Positions 1-8,930 of a DNA stretch of 64,000 bases are shown here, in pieces. The DNA is from DASXTW01 sp036505215. GTDB lineage: Bacteria; Actinomycetota; UBA4738. The DNA is taken from NCBI GenBank assembly GCA_036505215.1, contig DASXTW010000122.1:1-64000 (forward strand), written 5' to 3'. The notes beneath the pieces are model-generated. The model saw nothing but the letters and a program-made list of their open reading frames with translations. It was not told the origin of the DNA and ran no database searches. The number at the start of each line of letters is the position of its first letter. Positions within the stretch are counted from its first letter, which is position 1. The position numbers were made by a program, and so were the translations under genes.

Positions 1-64
1 TCAGTCCGGTTAGAGCGGCAGACTCTTAATCTGCGCGTCACAGGTTCGAATCCTGTAGGGCCCA
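1..64 (+). tRNA. tRNA-Lys(CTT), 5'-truncated by the window edge
   Basis: The sequence starts inside the D arm. The anticodon stem GCAGA/TCTGC encloses the loop CTCTTAA, giving anticodon CTT, which reads the Lys codon AAG. The T arm ACAGG-TTCGAAT-CCTGT follows, then the 3' acceptor strand AGGGCCC and discriminator A. The terminal CCA is not encoded. About 11 bases of the 5' end lie outside the window. Confidence 0.93.
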
Positions 65-208
65 CACTGTATGGCCTGGGCCGCTTTGTGGCTTCTCCAA
101 GGCCCTTTCGCTACGCCAAGCAACTTCCTTCGTTGCGCCAAGCAGCCCCCCTTCCGACCCCATCTGTCCATCGTGTGCTTTGGCCCAGATGGGCCGTGTC
201 ACAGGCAC

Positions 209-977
209 ATGGAAGACTTGGTGGCGATGACGCCCGACCAGCTGCGCGCGAAGCTCGTCGCCGCAGGGCTCGAGAGGTATGCCGATGCCCTCGTCTGTCT
301 CGCCCGGCCCTCGATCAGGTTCCATTCGAGCCCATGGATTGCAAGACCTTCGGAGGTGGGCGCCACCAGGCTCGGCGGTGACCCTGATCTCCCCGAGGCG
401 GTCGACTGGCCGAGTTCTGACAACGGCCCTCTTTCTTTCGTCGCACAGATCAATCTCGCCGACACCGCGGCCTTGGACCTCGACCAGAATCTCCCGAAGA
501 CCGGGCTACTGTCGTTCTTCTACGACGCTGAGCAACGCACGTGGGGGTTCGACCCCGCTGATTCGGGAGCCTGGGCCGTGCTGTTCACGCCACCCGGTGC
601 CCCACTGGTTCCCCGACCGACTCCCGAGAGTCTTTCCGACCAGGTGAGGTACAAGCCTTGCTCCCTCCGCGCCGAAGTCGAGATCACATACCCCCCGTGG
701 GAGCTGGCCGAGGTAGAAGCTCTCGGCCTGCCGCGCGAGGAGCTCTTTTCCTATGCGGAAGTCGTCGCCGACGAAGCCGGGACCATACACCGGCTGCTCG
801 GTCATCCCAACCGGATCCAGAGGGACATGCAGCTCGAGTGTCAGCTCGTGACCAATGGACTCTACTGCGGAGACGACACCGGCTACGAGGATCCCCGTGC
901 CGAGATCCTACGTTCAGGAGCTGGATCTGGTGGCGGGAGCGTGGGAGGCGACATGGCTGATTCTGCAGTGCTCCTGA
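209..977 (+). pseudogene. DUF1963 (YwqG-like) protein gene, internally deleted and frameshifted
   Basis: From the ATG at 209 (alternative ATG 227) the translation has the DUF1963 core: GDPDLP, WP..DNGPLSFVAQINL, GLLSFFYD and RDMQLECQLVTNGLY. After residue ~235 (near base 905) this frame degenerates into Gly/Ser-rich sequence. The family's usual C-terminal end reappears in another frame as QELDLVAGAW then TWLILQC, ending at the TGA at 975-977. The segment normally between these parts (the WRLLLQ-D..MWGD.G-type block, roughly 30-40 residues) is missing, so this is a deletion plus frameshift and not a simple indel. The function of DUF1963 proteins is poorly defined. No operon partner is visible; the gene lies just downstream of tRNA-Lys. 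Confidence 0.7.
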
Positions 978-1094
978 GCCCCACGAAGCCTGCCCAGCAG
1001 CTCCTCCGGCCTAGAAAAGATACGGCAATTGCGGCAGGCTCCTCTGCTTCATCCGTAGTAGCCCACCTACAAGCGGCGGATGAAGGAGGGCTCC

Positions 1095-1517
1095 ATGGAA
1101 GAACAGACTCCCAAGAGCGTCTCTCGTCGGTCGATGTTGAAGCGGATTGGGGCCGGAGCAGCCGTTGCGTGGTCTGCCCCTGTCCTCACGAGCCTCCGCA
1201 CTCCGGCATTCGCGCAGGGGTCACCACTGTGCGGACCGGACTGCCCACGATGCCAATTTGGGCCATCCTGTGGTGGCAACTGCGCATGTGTGGGGATACC
1301 CGTCGAATGCTTCTGCTCTGACACCGGTATCTGCACCTCACCCGACCCGATCTGCCAGTCGGACGCCGATTGCCAAGTGTGGTGTCCGGGCGGGCGCTGC
1401 GCGCAATGCATCTTCGACCCCTCGTGCGCGGAGACGTCGTGCTGGTGCCCATGCGGCGGCGGCGCGCGGAGCATTCCACAGGGTCGGGGGGTCCGGGTGC
1501 TGCGACCCGCCCGGTAA
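1095..1517 (+). CDS. Tat-exported cysteine-rich small protein, unknown function
   Basis: The protein is about 140 aa. The ATG at 1095 is preferred over 1080 because AAGGAGGG sits 4-5 bases upstream of it. The N-terminus carries a twin-arginine motif (SRRSML), a hydrophobic stretch and an AFA cleavage site around residue 40, which indicates Tat export of a folded protein. The mature part contains about 18 cysteines in under 90 residues, many as CxxC, CxC or WCPC patterns, so metal binding or dense disulfides are possible. I recognise no family. The last ~20 residues lose the Cys pattern, while the +1 frame continues with a CCDPPG motif, so a late frameshift is possible. Confidence 0.6.
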   Translation: MEEQTPKSVSRRSMLKRIGAGAAVAWSAPVLTSLRTPAFAQGSPLCGPDCPRCQFGPSCGGNCACVGIPVECFCSDTGICTSPDPICQSDADCQVWCPGGRCAQCIFDPSCAETSCWCPCGGGARSIPQGRGVRVLRPAR

Positions 1518-1519
1518 GG

Positions 1520-4500
1520 TCAGGCTGAGGGCAACTCTGCCGACGCCGCTTCGACCAGCCTGGAGATGGCTTCGAGATTCAGGGGCTGGGCGAAGTAGAA
1601 GCCCTGGCCCAGGGTGCACTGCAGCTCGAGCAACCGGTCAAGCTGCTCCTCCCGCTCGATGCCCTCGGCTACCGGTAGCAGCTGCAGCGTCCCGGCCAGC
1701 TCGATGATGCTGGCCGTGAGGGCCGACTGCTCGCCCCGCTCGCTGACCTCGTCGATGAACGACTTGTCCACCTTGAGGATGTCGACGGGGAAGCGGCGAA
1801 GGTAGTTCAGCGACGAGTACCCCGTCCCGAAGTCGTCGATGGCGAGCTTGACCCCGAGGTCCTTCAGCTGGTTCAGCCTGATGATGGCCATGTCGGTGTC
1901 CTGCATCATCGCGGTCTCGGTGATCTCGAGGATCAGGCTTCGGGGCTCCAGCCCGGAGGTCCTCAGCACTCCCCGCACCTCGTCGATCAGCCCCGGGTGC
2001 TGGAGTTGCCGGGCCGAGATGTTGACCGACATCGTGAGCGGAGGTTCCTTGGGGAACTTCTCCTGGAGCATCACCGCCTGGCGGCATGCCTCCTGCAGGA
2101 CCCAGCCGCCGATCCGCACGATGAGCCCGGTCTCCTCCGCCAGGGGGATGAACTCCATCGGCAGGACCAACCCTCGCTCGGGGTGCCGCCATCTGATCAG
2201 CGCCTCGACCCCGGACAACACGCCGCTCTGGAGCACGAACACGGGCTGATAGAAGAGCTCGAATTCCTCGTGCTCGACCGCCCGCTGCAGGCCGGCCTTC
2301 AGCTCCAGGCGGGACAGGACGGCGGCGTGCATCTCGGGTTGGAACACCTGGTATCGCCCCTTGCCCTGGCTCTTGGCCATGTACATGGCGACGTCGGCGT
2401 TGCGAAGAAGCTCCTCGGCACCCTTACCGCCCTTGCGATCCTCGTCCCCGATGGCGATGCCGATGCTGGCCCTGACGAAGACCTCTTTCCCCCCGATGCG
2501 AACCGGCCGCTCGAGGACATTCATCATTCGCTCGGCCACCTCGGCGGCCCTGCTGGAACTCGCGTCCTCCAGGAGGACGGCGAACTCGTCTCCCCCCAGC
2601 CGCGCCGCTGTATCCGCGGCCCGCAGACATCGACGTATCCGCTCTCCCACCACGGTCAGGAGCTGGTCCCCGGCGGCGTGCCCAAGGCTGTCGTTGATGG
2701 TCTTGAAGTCGTCGATGTCGAGGAACAGGACCGAGATGGGGCGGTCGTCACGCTGCTGGCGCTCCAGCGCGTGTTCCACCCGGTCTCGGAACAGCGCCCG
2801 ATTGGCCAGGCCGGTGATGGCGTCATGGAAGGCCTGGTGCTCGAGCTGCTCCTCGAACGCCTTGCGCTCGCTCACGTCCCGCGTGTTCATCACGATGCCG
2901 CCGACCTCGGGATCCTCCGACAGATCGGTGCACAGCGACTCGACATGCAGCCACGCGCCGTCTCGATGCCGCCACCGGAACTCGAGCAGCGACGAGGCCT
3001 CGCGGCCATCGGCCGCTTCGGCCAGGACGTTGACTACCCGCGAGGCATCGTCAGGGTGGGCAAGCTCCAGCAGGCGCCGGCCGATCAGCTCCTCCGGAGC
3101 GTAGCCAAGGACGCGCCTGACCGAGGGACTCTGATAGCGAACCGTGGAGTCCGGCGCGACGACTGTCATGACGTCGGACGAGTTCTGCACCAGCGACTTG
3201 AACCTTGCCTCGCTCTTTCGGCGGTGGAGGTCCTCTGAGAGAAGGGCGCTCTCGAGCGCCAGTCCGATCTGCGTGGCCAGAGCGGCCACGCCGTCCTGCA
3301 CCTCGTGCGGCAGCTCGGACTCGCTGCCCACGACGAGGAGGCCGTTGGTCCCGTCCCGGATCGTCAGCGGGGCGATCAGGACGGCCCCAGCCTCGTCCGC
3401 CATGGACAGGGCCCGACGGATGGGCTCCTCGGGAGCGACCAGCTCGACCGGCCTCCCCTGGTCCAGGGCGGAGACGGTCCATCGAGGCAGGGCCAGCAGG
3501 TCCACGACGCGCCCGCGACCGTTCGAGTCGGAGGCACCATCTGCGGCCACCACCCGCAGTTGTCCCCCCGTGTCGCCCACAAGCGACAGACGAATGTCGG
3601 GACCTTCGCCGACCAGCTTGCGGATGGCCTCGATCGTCGCCCGGTACAGGTTCTCCAGGCCGGCCGCAGCCACGAACGACGCGCCCGCTTCGCGCAGGGC
3701 CCGCTCCCTGGCTTCGGCCAGCTCGTGCCTGCGGACCAGGCCGTCCATCCGGGCGATCGCAAGGAGGAACAGCGCCACCGACCCCGCCAGGATCACGGGG
3801 GTCTGGATGGGCTCGCCGCGAAGGGCCTGGACCGCCTGCACGGCTGGAGCCATCAGGGATGCCCCACCCAGGACGAGCAGCCGGCCCTGGGGGAAGCGCC
3901 GGTCTCGCCTGGAGGCAGGTTCGGACATCCCGCGCATGGACGGATGGAGCGCGGCCGCGCCCCACAGGACGTAGAACGACAGCCACCCCACCTCCAACGG
4001 ACCCCCGTTCTGATAGATCACGCCGGAGAGCTGCACCATGCCGTAGGCAGCATCGGTTGCCAGCAGGGCAGCCGAAGCCGCCACCAGCAAATAGAACGAC
4101 GGCTCCCTGCGCCCGACGCCGACCGTGAGCCGGGCGATCACGGCCAACAGCAGGACGTCCATGAACGGGTAGGCCATGGAAGTCACCTTCACCAGCAGGG
4201 TGAGCGTGAAGTCACTGGCGTATGGCGCCATCAGGAATTCCCAGGCCAGAAGACCGAGCCCGATGGCGACGATCACGGAGTCGATGAGGCTGTCGCGGTC
4301 CCGCCCGGGAGTTCGATGGCGGATCAACAGCAGAATGCCGGCGATCAGGCACGGATACACGCTCAGGTAGAAGACGTCTCCGATCGACGGGAATGGGATC
4401 TCGGTGTGGAACAGGCGCGGATAGTTGTAGGTGATGACGTCTCCGAGAATGAACAGGGCCTGCCCGGCCGCGAACAAGAACCATGGGGCCCGGCGGCCCG

Positions 4501-4657
4501 GCCTGTGGAGCTTCGTGCCGATCAGGATGGCCAAGACGGACGAGGCCCCGAGCACGTTGAAGAAGGGACCACTCTTGGCGAACGGGGGAACGAAGTAATA
4601 GCAGACGCCCCCGCACGCGCCGAACGCCAAGTAGAGCAGCCAGGCCCGATTTCTCAC
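1520..4657 (-). CDS. Membrane-anchored GAF-PAS-GGDEF-EAL protein (c-di-GMP cyclase/phosphodiesterase)
   Basis: This 1045-aa protein starts at GTG 4657 with a weak RBS. Residues 1-310 hold about eight to ten membrane segments, followed by a GAF-like region (~325-470) and a PAS domain (~490-610, FKSLVQNSSDVM). The GGDEF domain has an intact LGGDEF motif at ~688, with an RAAD inhibitory-site pattern five residues upstream. The EAL domain has an intact EALIRW motif at ~818, ETA.M, and DDFGTGYSSL at ~939. Both catalytic motifs look intact, so it may make or degrade cyclic di-GMP; the net direction cannot be read from sequence. It stands alone on the minus strand, 32 bases downstream of an MFS gene, and may report membrane or redox state through its N-terminus. 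Confidence 0.93.
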   Translation of the reverse strand: MRNRAWLLYLAFGACGGVCYYFVPPFAKSGPFFNVLGASSVLAILIGTKLHRPGRRAPWFLFAAGQALFILGDVITYNYPRLFHTEIPFPSIGDVFYLSVYPCLIAGILLLIRHRTPGRDRDSLIDSVIVAIGLGLLAWEFLMAPYASDFTLTLLVKVTSMAYPFMDVLLLAVIARLTVGVGRREPSFYLLVAASAALLATDAAYGMVQLSGVIYQNGGPLEVGWLSFYVLWGAAALHPSMRGMSEPASRRDRRFPQGRLLVLGGASLMAPAVQAVQALRGEPIQTPVILAGSVALFLLAIARMDGLVRRHELAEARERALREAGASFVAAAGLENLYRATIEAIRKLVGEGPDIRLSLVGDTGGQLRVVAADGASDSNGRGRVVDLLALPRWTVSALDQGRPVELVAPEEPIRRALSMADEAGAVLIAPLTIRDGTNGLLVVGSESELPHEVQDGVAALATQIGLALESALLSEDLHRRKSEARFKSLVQNSSDVMTVVAPDSTVRYQSPSVRRVLGYAPEELIGRRLLELAHPDDASRVVNVLAEAADGREASSLLEFRWRHRDGAWLHVESLCTDLSEDPEVGGIVMNTRDVSERKAFEEQLEHQAFHDAITGLANRALFRDRVEHALERQQRDDRPISVLFLDIDDFKTINDSLGHAAGDQLLTVVGERIRRCLRAADTAARLGGDEFAVLLEDASSSRAAEVAERMMNVLERPVRIGGKEVFVRASIGIAIGDEDRKGGKGAEELLRNADVAMYMAKSQGKGRYQVFQPEMHAAVLSRLELKAGLQRAVEHEEFELFYQPVFVLQSGVLSGVEALIRWRHPERGLVLPMEFIPLAEETGLIVRIGGWVLQEACRQAVMLQEKFPKEPPLTMSVNISARQLQHPGLIDEVRGVLRTSGLEPRSLILEITETAMMQDTDMAIIRLNQLKDLGVKLAIDDFGTGYSSLNYLRRFPVDILKVDKSFIDEVSERGEQSALTASIIELAGTLQLLPVAEGIEREEQLDRLLELQCTLGQGFYFAQPLNLEAISRLVEAASAELPSA

Positions 4658-4689
4658 CCTACTGTTATCGGGAAGGGGGAATTGGGTGC

Positions 4690-6006
4690 TTAGCCGGGAA
4701 CGAGCTCCTCCACCCGGGCGGATTCAGGGGCCGGCTCGCCCCCCCGCTCGATGTCCCGCATCCCCGGAAGGAAGAGGGCTGCCAACGTGATCACCCCGCC
4801 CAACACGCCCGCCCACACCAGCGTGGCCCTGGCCCCGAGCACGGAAGCTATAGGCCCGGTCACCGCGAAGGAGACCGGCACCAGTCCGATGGAGATGAAC
4901 CAGTCGAAGCTGGAGACCCGCCCGAGGAGCTGGCCTGGGACCAGGCGATGCTTCGTGGTGGCCCACACGACGGTGCCGGCCGTCTCCAGGGCATTGAAGG
5001 CGAAGCTGGCCACCATCGCCTGCCAGGGGAGCCGGGCCAGACCGTATCCGGCGACTGCGAACGTGGCGACCGCCCAGCTCACGTACATGAACGTCACGAA
5101 CCGCCGGGGGATCCCGCTGTGGCCCACCACGATCGCGCCGCCGATCGCTCCCACCCCACCCATGGCGAATACCCACCCGAGAACGCTGGCCCCACCTCCC
5201 ATGTCGTTCTTCACGACGTACGGAAGGAGGACTTCGACGGGCCCCATGAACAGGAGGTAGGCCAGCGTAGCGGCGAGGAAGGTCCCCCATAGCCAGATAC
5301 GGCCTCGCACGAACCTGAACCCCTCTCGGATCTCGCGAAGCGCCGCACCGGGTGTTTGTCCCTCGAAGGTTCCCTCCAACCGGCTCAAGGCCGACCGGGC
5401 GGGCCGCATCAGGAAGATGCAGGCTGCGGAGATGACGAAGGTGGCTGCGTCGACCAGGAAGGCCGACCCCGTTCCTCCTGCCGCGATCAACCAGCCACCG
5501 AGAGCGGGACCTGCCAGCCTCAGCGCGGCCGGCCTGACGAACTGGTCCAAGGAGTTCGCCGAACCAAGCAGTTGGGCGGGGACGATGTCCGGGACGATCG
5601 CGTCGAAGGCCGGCCCGAAGAACGCGGTGGCGCCACCGTAGATCGCCCCCAGGAACATGACGTGCCACAGGTGCAGGGAGCCCGTCGCCGCAAGAAAGCC
5701 CAGCGTGCCCATGGCTGCCCCTCGCACCAGGTCCGCCGCGATCATCACCCGCCGCCGGTCCATCCGGTCACTTGCCACCCCTCCAAGCAGCAGGAACAAC
5801 ACGTGAGGGAGTGAGACCGCCACCCCGACGACCGACAGCGCGGTCGGCGCGTTCGACAGCTGGTAGACCTGCCAGGCCAAGGCCACCAGGAACACCCCGT
5901 CCCCGATCAGAGACGAGGTCATGCCCATCCACAGCAGCCTGAAGTCCCGATGGTGGAGAGGGATCAACATCCTGACGCTGCTAGAGGGATTCCCCTGCGT
6001 TCCCAT
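4690..6006 (-). CDS. MFS transporter (MFS_3 / EntS-like exporter)
   Basis: The protein is 438 aa with about 12 hydrophobic segments. The N-terminal LHHRDFRLLW and loop GGVASDRMDRRRVMI (the MFS loop 2-3 signature) are typical of the MFS_3 group, which includes EntS-like siderophore exporters and macrolide efflux pumps. It should act as a proton-coupled exporter in the inner membrane. The substrate is unknown and no biosynthetic cluster is adjacent. It lies 37 bases downstream of the alpha-oxoamine synthase gene on the same strand, so co-transcription is likely. Confidence 0.85.
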   Translation of the reverse strand: MGTQGNPSSSVRMLIPLHHRDFRLLWMGMTSSLIGDGVFLVALAWQVYQLSNAPTALSVVGVAVSLPHVLFLLLGGVASDRMDRRRVMIAADLVRGAAMGTLGFLAATGSLHLWHVMFLGAIYGGATAFFGPAFDAIVPDIVPAQLLGSANSLDQFVRPAALRLAGPALGGWLIAAGGTGSAFLVDAATFVISAACIFLMRPARSALSRLEGTFEGQTPGAALREIREGFRFVRGRIWLWGTFLAATLAYLLFMGPVEVLLPYVVKNDMGGGASVLGWVFAMGGVGAIGGAIVVGHSGIPRRFVTFMYVSWAVATFAVAGYGLARLPWQAMVASFAFNALETAGTVVWATTKHRLVPGQLLGRVSSFDWFISIGLVPVSFAVTGPIASVLGARATLVWAGVLGGVITLAALFLPGMRDIERGGEPAPESARVEELVPG

Positions 6007-6043
6007 CAGTCCGCTCCGTCTCCGCCCCGGGCCGCGAGCCGGC

Positions 6044-7387
6044 TCACTTCCTGTTCAGTAGCCGAAGGGGATTGTTCCGGTCAGGCATCTGGAACCGGGT
6101 CGAGAGCTCCTGGATGACCTCGATCAGATGCTCGACTTGCTCGTCGGTGTTGGCCGCGGTGACCTGGATCCGAAAGCCCACCTGGTGGCGGGGGACCAGC
6201 GGATATGCGGCCATGGTCACGTAGATCCCCCGTTCGAAGAGGTGGAGCCCCACTTCGTCGATGTCTGCCGGCTCGGCCAGAGGGATCTCGATGATCGGGT
6301 ACCCCGAGGTGTTGGTCGTATGGACCCCCAACGTCTTCAGAGCTTCCAGGACGCGGAGCGTCGTCCGGTACATCCTGTGTCGAAGCAGGTCGCCTCGGTG
6401 GGCGTTCACCTCAAGCCCTTCGATCACCGTGGCAAGAGACGCCACAGGGGAGGGACCCGAGTACAGATACGGTGGAGCCGCCGTCTTGAGGATCTCCTTG
6501 AGGTGGGTCGGCAGCGCCAGGAAGGCCGCGAGCGACGAGTAGGCCTTGGAGAGTCCGGCCACGAGCACGATGTTGTCGTAGGTCTCGCCCGTGTGCCGGA
6601 CGATCCCGTTCCCGCGCTTCCCATACGCGCACAGCTCGTCGGACGCGCGCTCACCGATCACGCCGAACCCGTGGGCGTCGTCGATGTACATGAGCGCATC
6701 GTGCTCCCTGGCCAGCCGGGCGAACTCCGGCAGGTCGGGCGCGTTGCCGGTCATGCTGTTGACGCCGTCCATGCAGATGAGCTTGGGCGAGGTCCGCCGC
6801 TTCCCCAGCAGTCGGCGCAGGTCCTCCGGGTCCCCGTGGCGGAACCGGTGCACGGTTGCCCCATGGCCTTTGGCGATGGCGCAACCGTCATAGACGGTCT
6901 TGTGAGCCCTACCGTCCAGGAAGATCGTGCCGCTCCCGGCCAGAACCGGGATCACCGACATGTGGATGTGGGTGATGGTCGGAAGGACCAGGGCGTCCTC
7001 ACTCCCGAGCAGCTCGGCGAGATGCTCCTCGATCTGGGGATACAGCACGGGGCTGCCCAGGAGCCGGGACCAGCTCGGATGGGTCCCCCACCGTTCCAGG
7101 TACCCTTGGACCGCCCCGATGACCTGCGGGTCCAGGTCCAGGCCCAGGTAGTTGCACGACGCGAAGTCGGCCAACCACCGGTCACCTATTCGGATCATCC
7201 GCCCGTCGATCTCGTCGATGACGGCATCCACCATCGGGTGGGAATACCGAAGGCGAGCCAGGTCGGCGCACGTCCGCAACCAGCGGTCGAGCCACTGGTC
7301 GTCCTTACGACGCAGGGGTTTCTGGCCGCCCGGCTGACCGCCCGCACCCGGCTGGGCGACCGCTCGTGACGACGAGATCGGCACCAT
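6044..7387 (-). CDS. PLP-dependent alpha-oxoamine synthase family protein (AONS/SPT/CqsA-like)
   Basis: The protein is 447 aa and is a fold-type I aminotransferase-like enzyme. The PLP lysine lies in GLSKAYSS at about residue 281, and the cofactor-binding Asp/His in YIDDAHGFGVIG is intact. FASCNYLGLDLDP near residue 80 is the substrate-end signature. Family members condense an amino acid with an acyl-CoA or acyl-ACP: 8-amino-7-oxononanoate synthase, serine palmitoyltransferase, 2-amino-3-ketobutyrate-CoA ligase and autoinducer synthases. The first ~30 residues are basic and low-complexity. No biotin, haem or sphingolipid genes are nearby, so the substrates cannot be assigned. It is divergent from the kinase at 7516 and probably co-transcribed with the exporter downstream. 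Confidence 0.85.
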   Translation of the reverse strand: MVPISSSRAVAQPGAGGQPGGQKPLRRKDDQWLDRWLRTCADLARLRYSHPMVDAVIDEIDGRMIRIGDRWLADFASCNYLGLDLDPQVIGAVQGYLERWGTHPSWSRLLGSPVLYPQIEEHLAELLGSEDALVLPTITHIHMSVIPVLAGSGTIFLDGRAHKTVYDGCAIAKGHGATVHRFRHGDPEDLRRLLGKRRTSPKLICMDGVNSMTGNAPDLPEFARLAREHDALMYIDDAHGFGVIGERASDELCAYGKRGNGIVRHTGETYDNIVLVAGLSKAYSSLAAFLALPTHLKEILKTAAPPYLYSGPSPVASLATVIEGLEVNAHRGDLLRHRMYRTTLRVLEALKTLGVHTTNTSGYPIIEIPLAEPADIDEVGLHLFERGIYVTMAAYPLVPRHQVGFRIQVTAANTDEQVEHLIEVIQELSTRFQMPDRNNPLRLLNRK

Positions 7388-7515
7388 GCAAGAGGCATCG
7401 GCCCCGGCTGGTCGCGTCTTGACTCCCGGCAGCCCCTTAGCGGCAGGACAACGTCACGTTCAGTTGCCCGCACCGACCGCCGATATCTCTGTGGTCAAAG
7501 AGCAGGTAGGTCTGC

Positions 7516-8706
7516 ATGCACGGCAGGGAGAGAGCCTCCAACCAGGCGATCGGCAGATCTCTGTCGCTCGTCTCGAAGCTTCGCCGCCACGTCCCGGAGC
7601 TGGCCTGGGCGGCCTTTGCCGCCGCGAACCTCATCGTCATGCTCCGGCTCTCCGAGTGGCAGACGGTTCCCTTTCACTTGATCTGGCTGAGCATCTCGAT
7701 CCTCTACGGATTCCGCATGTGGCGCGTCCGGAGCACTGTGCTGACGCTCGCCATGGTCATGGCGGTGACCGGCTACGCCCTGATCGTTCCGATCGTTCGG
7801 TCTCAGGCCGGCCTGGAGGGAATCGACGAGAGCACCGAGGTACCCCTGATGGCGTCGATCTTCCTGGCCATGGTGTGGCACGCTCGTCGAAGGCAAGCGG
7901 CCATGCGACAGACGGAGCAAGCCCTGGAACGGGAGAGGGACGCCGTCGAGCGCCTGCACGCCATAGACGAAGCGAAGAACACGTTCCTGCAGGCGGTCTC
8001 GCACGACCTCCGAACTCCCCTTGCGGCAATCCTGGGCTTCGCCCTAACCCTCCAGAAGGAGGAGGAGCTCGCGCTCTCGGCGGAAGATCGCCGGGACCTG
8101 GCCGGCAGGCTGGCGGCGAACGCTCGGAAGCTCAACCGCCTGGTGACGGATCTCCTCGACCTGGACCGTCTCCAACGGGGGGCTCTGGAGCCTGCGATGA
8201 GCCCCACGGACGTGGGAGCCCTGGCCAGGAGCGTCCTCGAGGGGCTGGACGGACTTCCGCGTGACAAGATCCAGGCTGAGCTCGACCCGGCTGTGGTGCC
8301 CGTCGACGCCGCCAAGGTGGAGCGCATCCTGGAGAACCTGCTGGTCAACGCCATCAGGCACACTCCCCCTGATGCCCACATCTGGCTGCGGGTGACGCCC
8401 CAGGAGTCCGGCGTGCTGATCGCGGTCGAGGATGACGGCGCGGGGGTCCCCGAGGCCTCCCGCAAGACGATCTTCGAGCCGTTCCGGCAGGGGCCGGAAG
8501 GCGGCAGTCCCTCGCCCGGCGTCGGCATCGGGCTCTCCCTGGTGGCTCGGTTCGCAGAGCTTCATCGCGGGCGGGCCTGGGTACAGGAACGCGTCGGAGG
8601 CGGAGCCTCCTTCAGGGTGTATCTGCCTGCCCCAGCCGGCGGGTTCTCCCCCGAGGCCTCTTCGCATACGAGCCAGTCGGAGACCCGGATACCAAGCGCC
8701 TTCTGA
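7516..8706 (+). CDS. Orphan membrane sensor histidine kinase
   Basis: The protein is 396 aa. Three to four hydrophobic segments occupy residues ~25-125, then a coiled linker and a HisKA domain with phospho-acceptor H163 in AVSHDLRTP. The HATPase_c domain has an N box (LENLLVNAIRHTP), G1 (VEDDGAGVPE) and G2 (GVGIGLSLVARF). No response regulator is adjacent. It closely resembles the kinase at 38.8-40.1 kb (same AVSH[DE]LRTPL context, PFRQGP and GIGLSLVARFAELH..RAW), so the two are probably paralogues. The start at 7516 is uncertain. It would be a membrane-located autophosphorylating kinase with an unknown signal. Confidence 0.9.
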   Translation: MHGRERASNQAIGRSLSLVSKLRRHVPELAWAAFAAANLIVMLRLSEWQTVPFHLIWLSISILYGFRMWRVRSTVLTLAMVMAVTGYALIVPIVRSQAGLEGIDESTEVPLMASIFLAMVWHARRRQAAMRQTEQALERERDAVERLHAIDEAKNTFLQAVSHDLRTPLAAILGFALTLQKEEELALSAEDRRDLAGRLAANARKLNRLVTDLLDLDRLQRGALEPAMSPTDVGALARSVLEGLDGLPRDKIQAELDPAVVPVDAAKVERILENLLVNAIRHTPPDAHIWLRVTPQESGVLIAVEDDGAGVPEASRKTIFEPFRQGPEGGSPSPGVGIGLSLVARFAELHRGRAWVQERVGGGASFRVYLPAPAGGFSPEASSHTSQSETRIPSAF

Positions 8707-8716
8707 CTCCCGAATG

Positions 8717-8908
8717 TCACGAGGGCCTCTCGGTCCCCGCGTTCTGCGAAGATCGAGCCGATCCCGTCGCCGCTGTCATGCGCTGGATGGCTCTCTGCTC
8801 GGCTCCCTCCTGGATCCATCGGGCCCCGCACCTGGTGCAGAACGCATGGCGCGTCGAGCCGAGGACGATCACGATGCGCACGGACTGACACACGGGACAT
8901 CTGGACAT
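8717..8908 (-). CDS. Zinc-ribbon mini-protein
   Basis: The protein is 63 aa. The N-terminal ~33 residues form a two-knuckle zinc ribbon: CPVC at residues 4-7, then a hydrophobic strand (RIVIVLG), then CTRCGARW. AAGGAGAC sits five bases before the ATG, which supports translation. The same module occurs at the N-terminus of the STAS protein at 37799 (CPVC..RVVVVVGHSRRAFCSECGARWAQGG). The function is unknown; such ribbons bind zinc and often nucleic acid or protein. It converges with the kinase gene ten bases away. Confidence 0.65.
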   Translation of the reverse strand: MSRCPVCQSVRIVIVLGSTRHAFCTRCGARWIQEGAEQRAIQRMTAATGSARSSQNAGTERPS

Positions 8909-8930
8909 CGCCCGTCTCCTTTCTCCCCAC

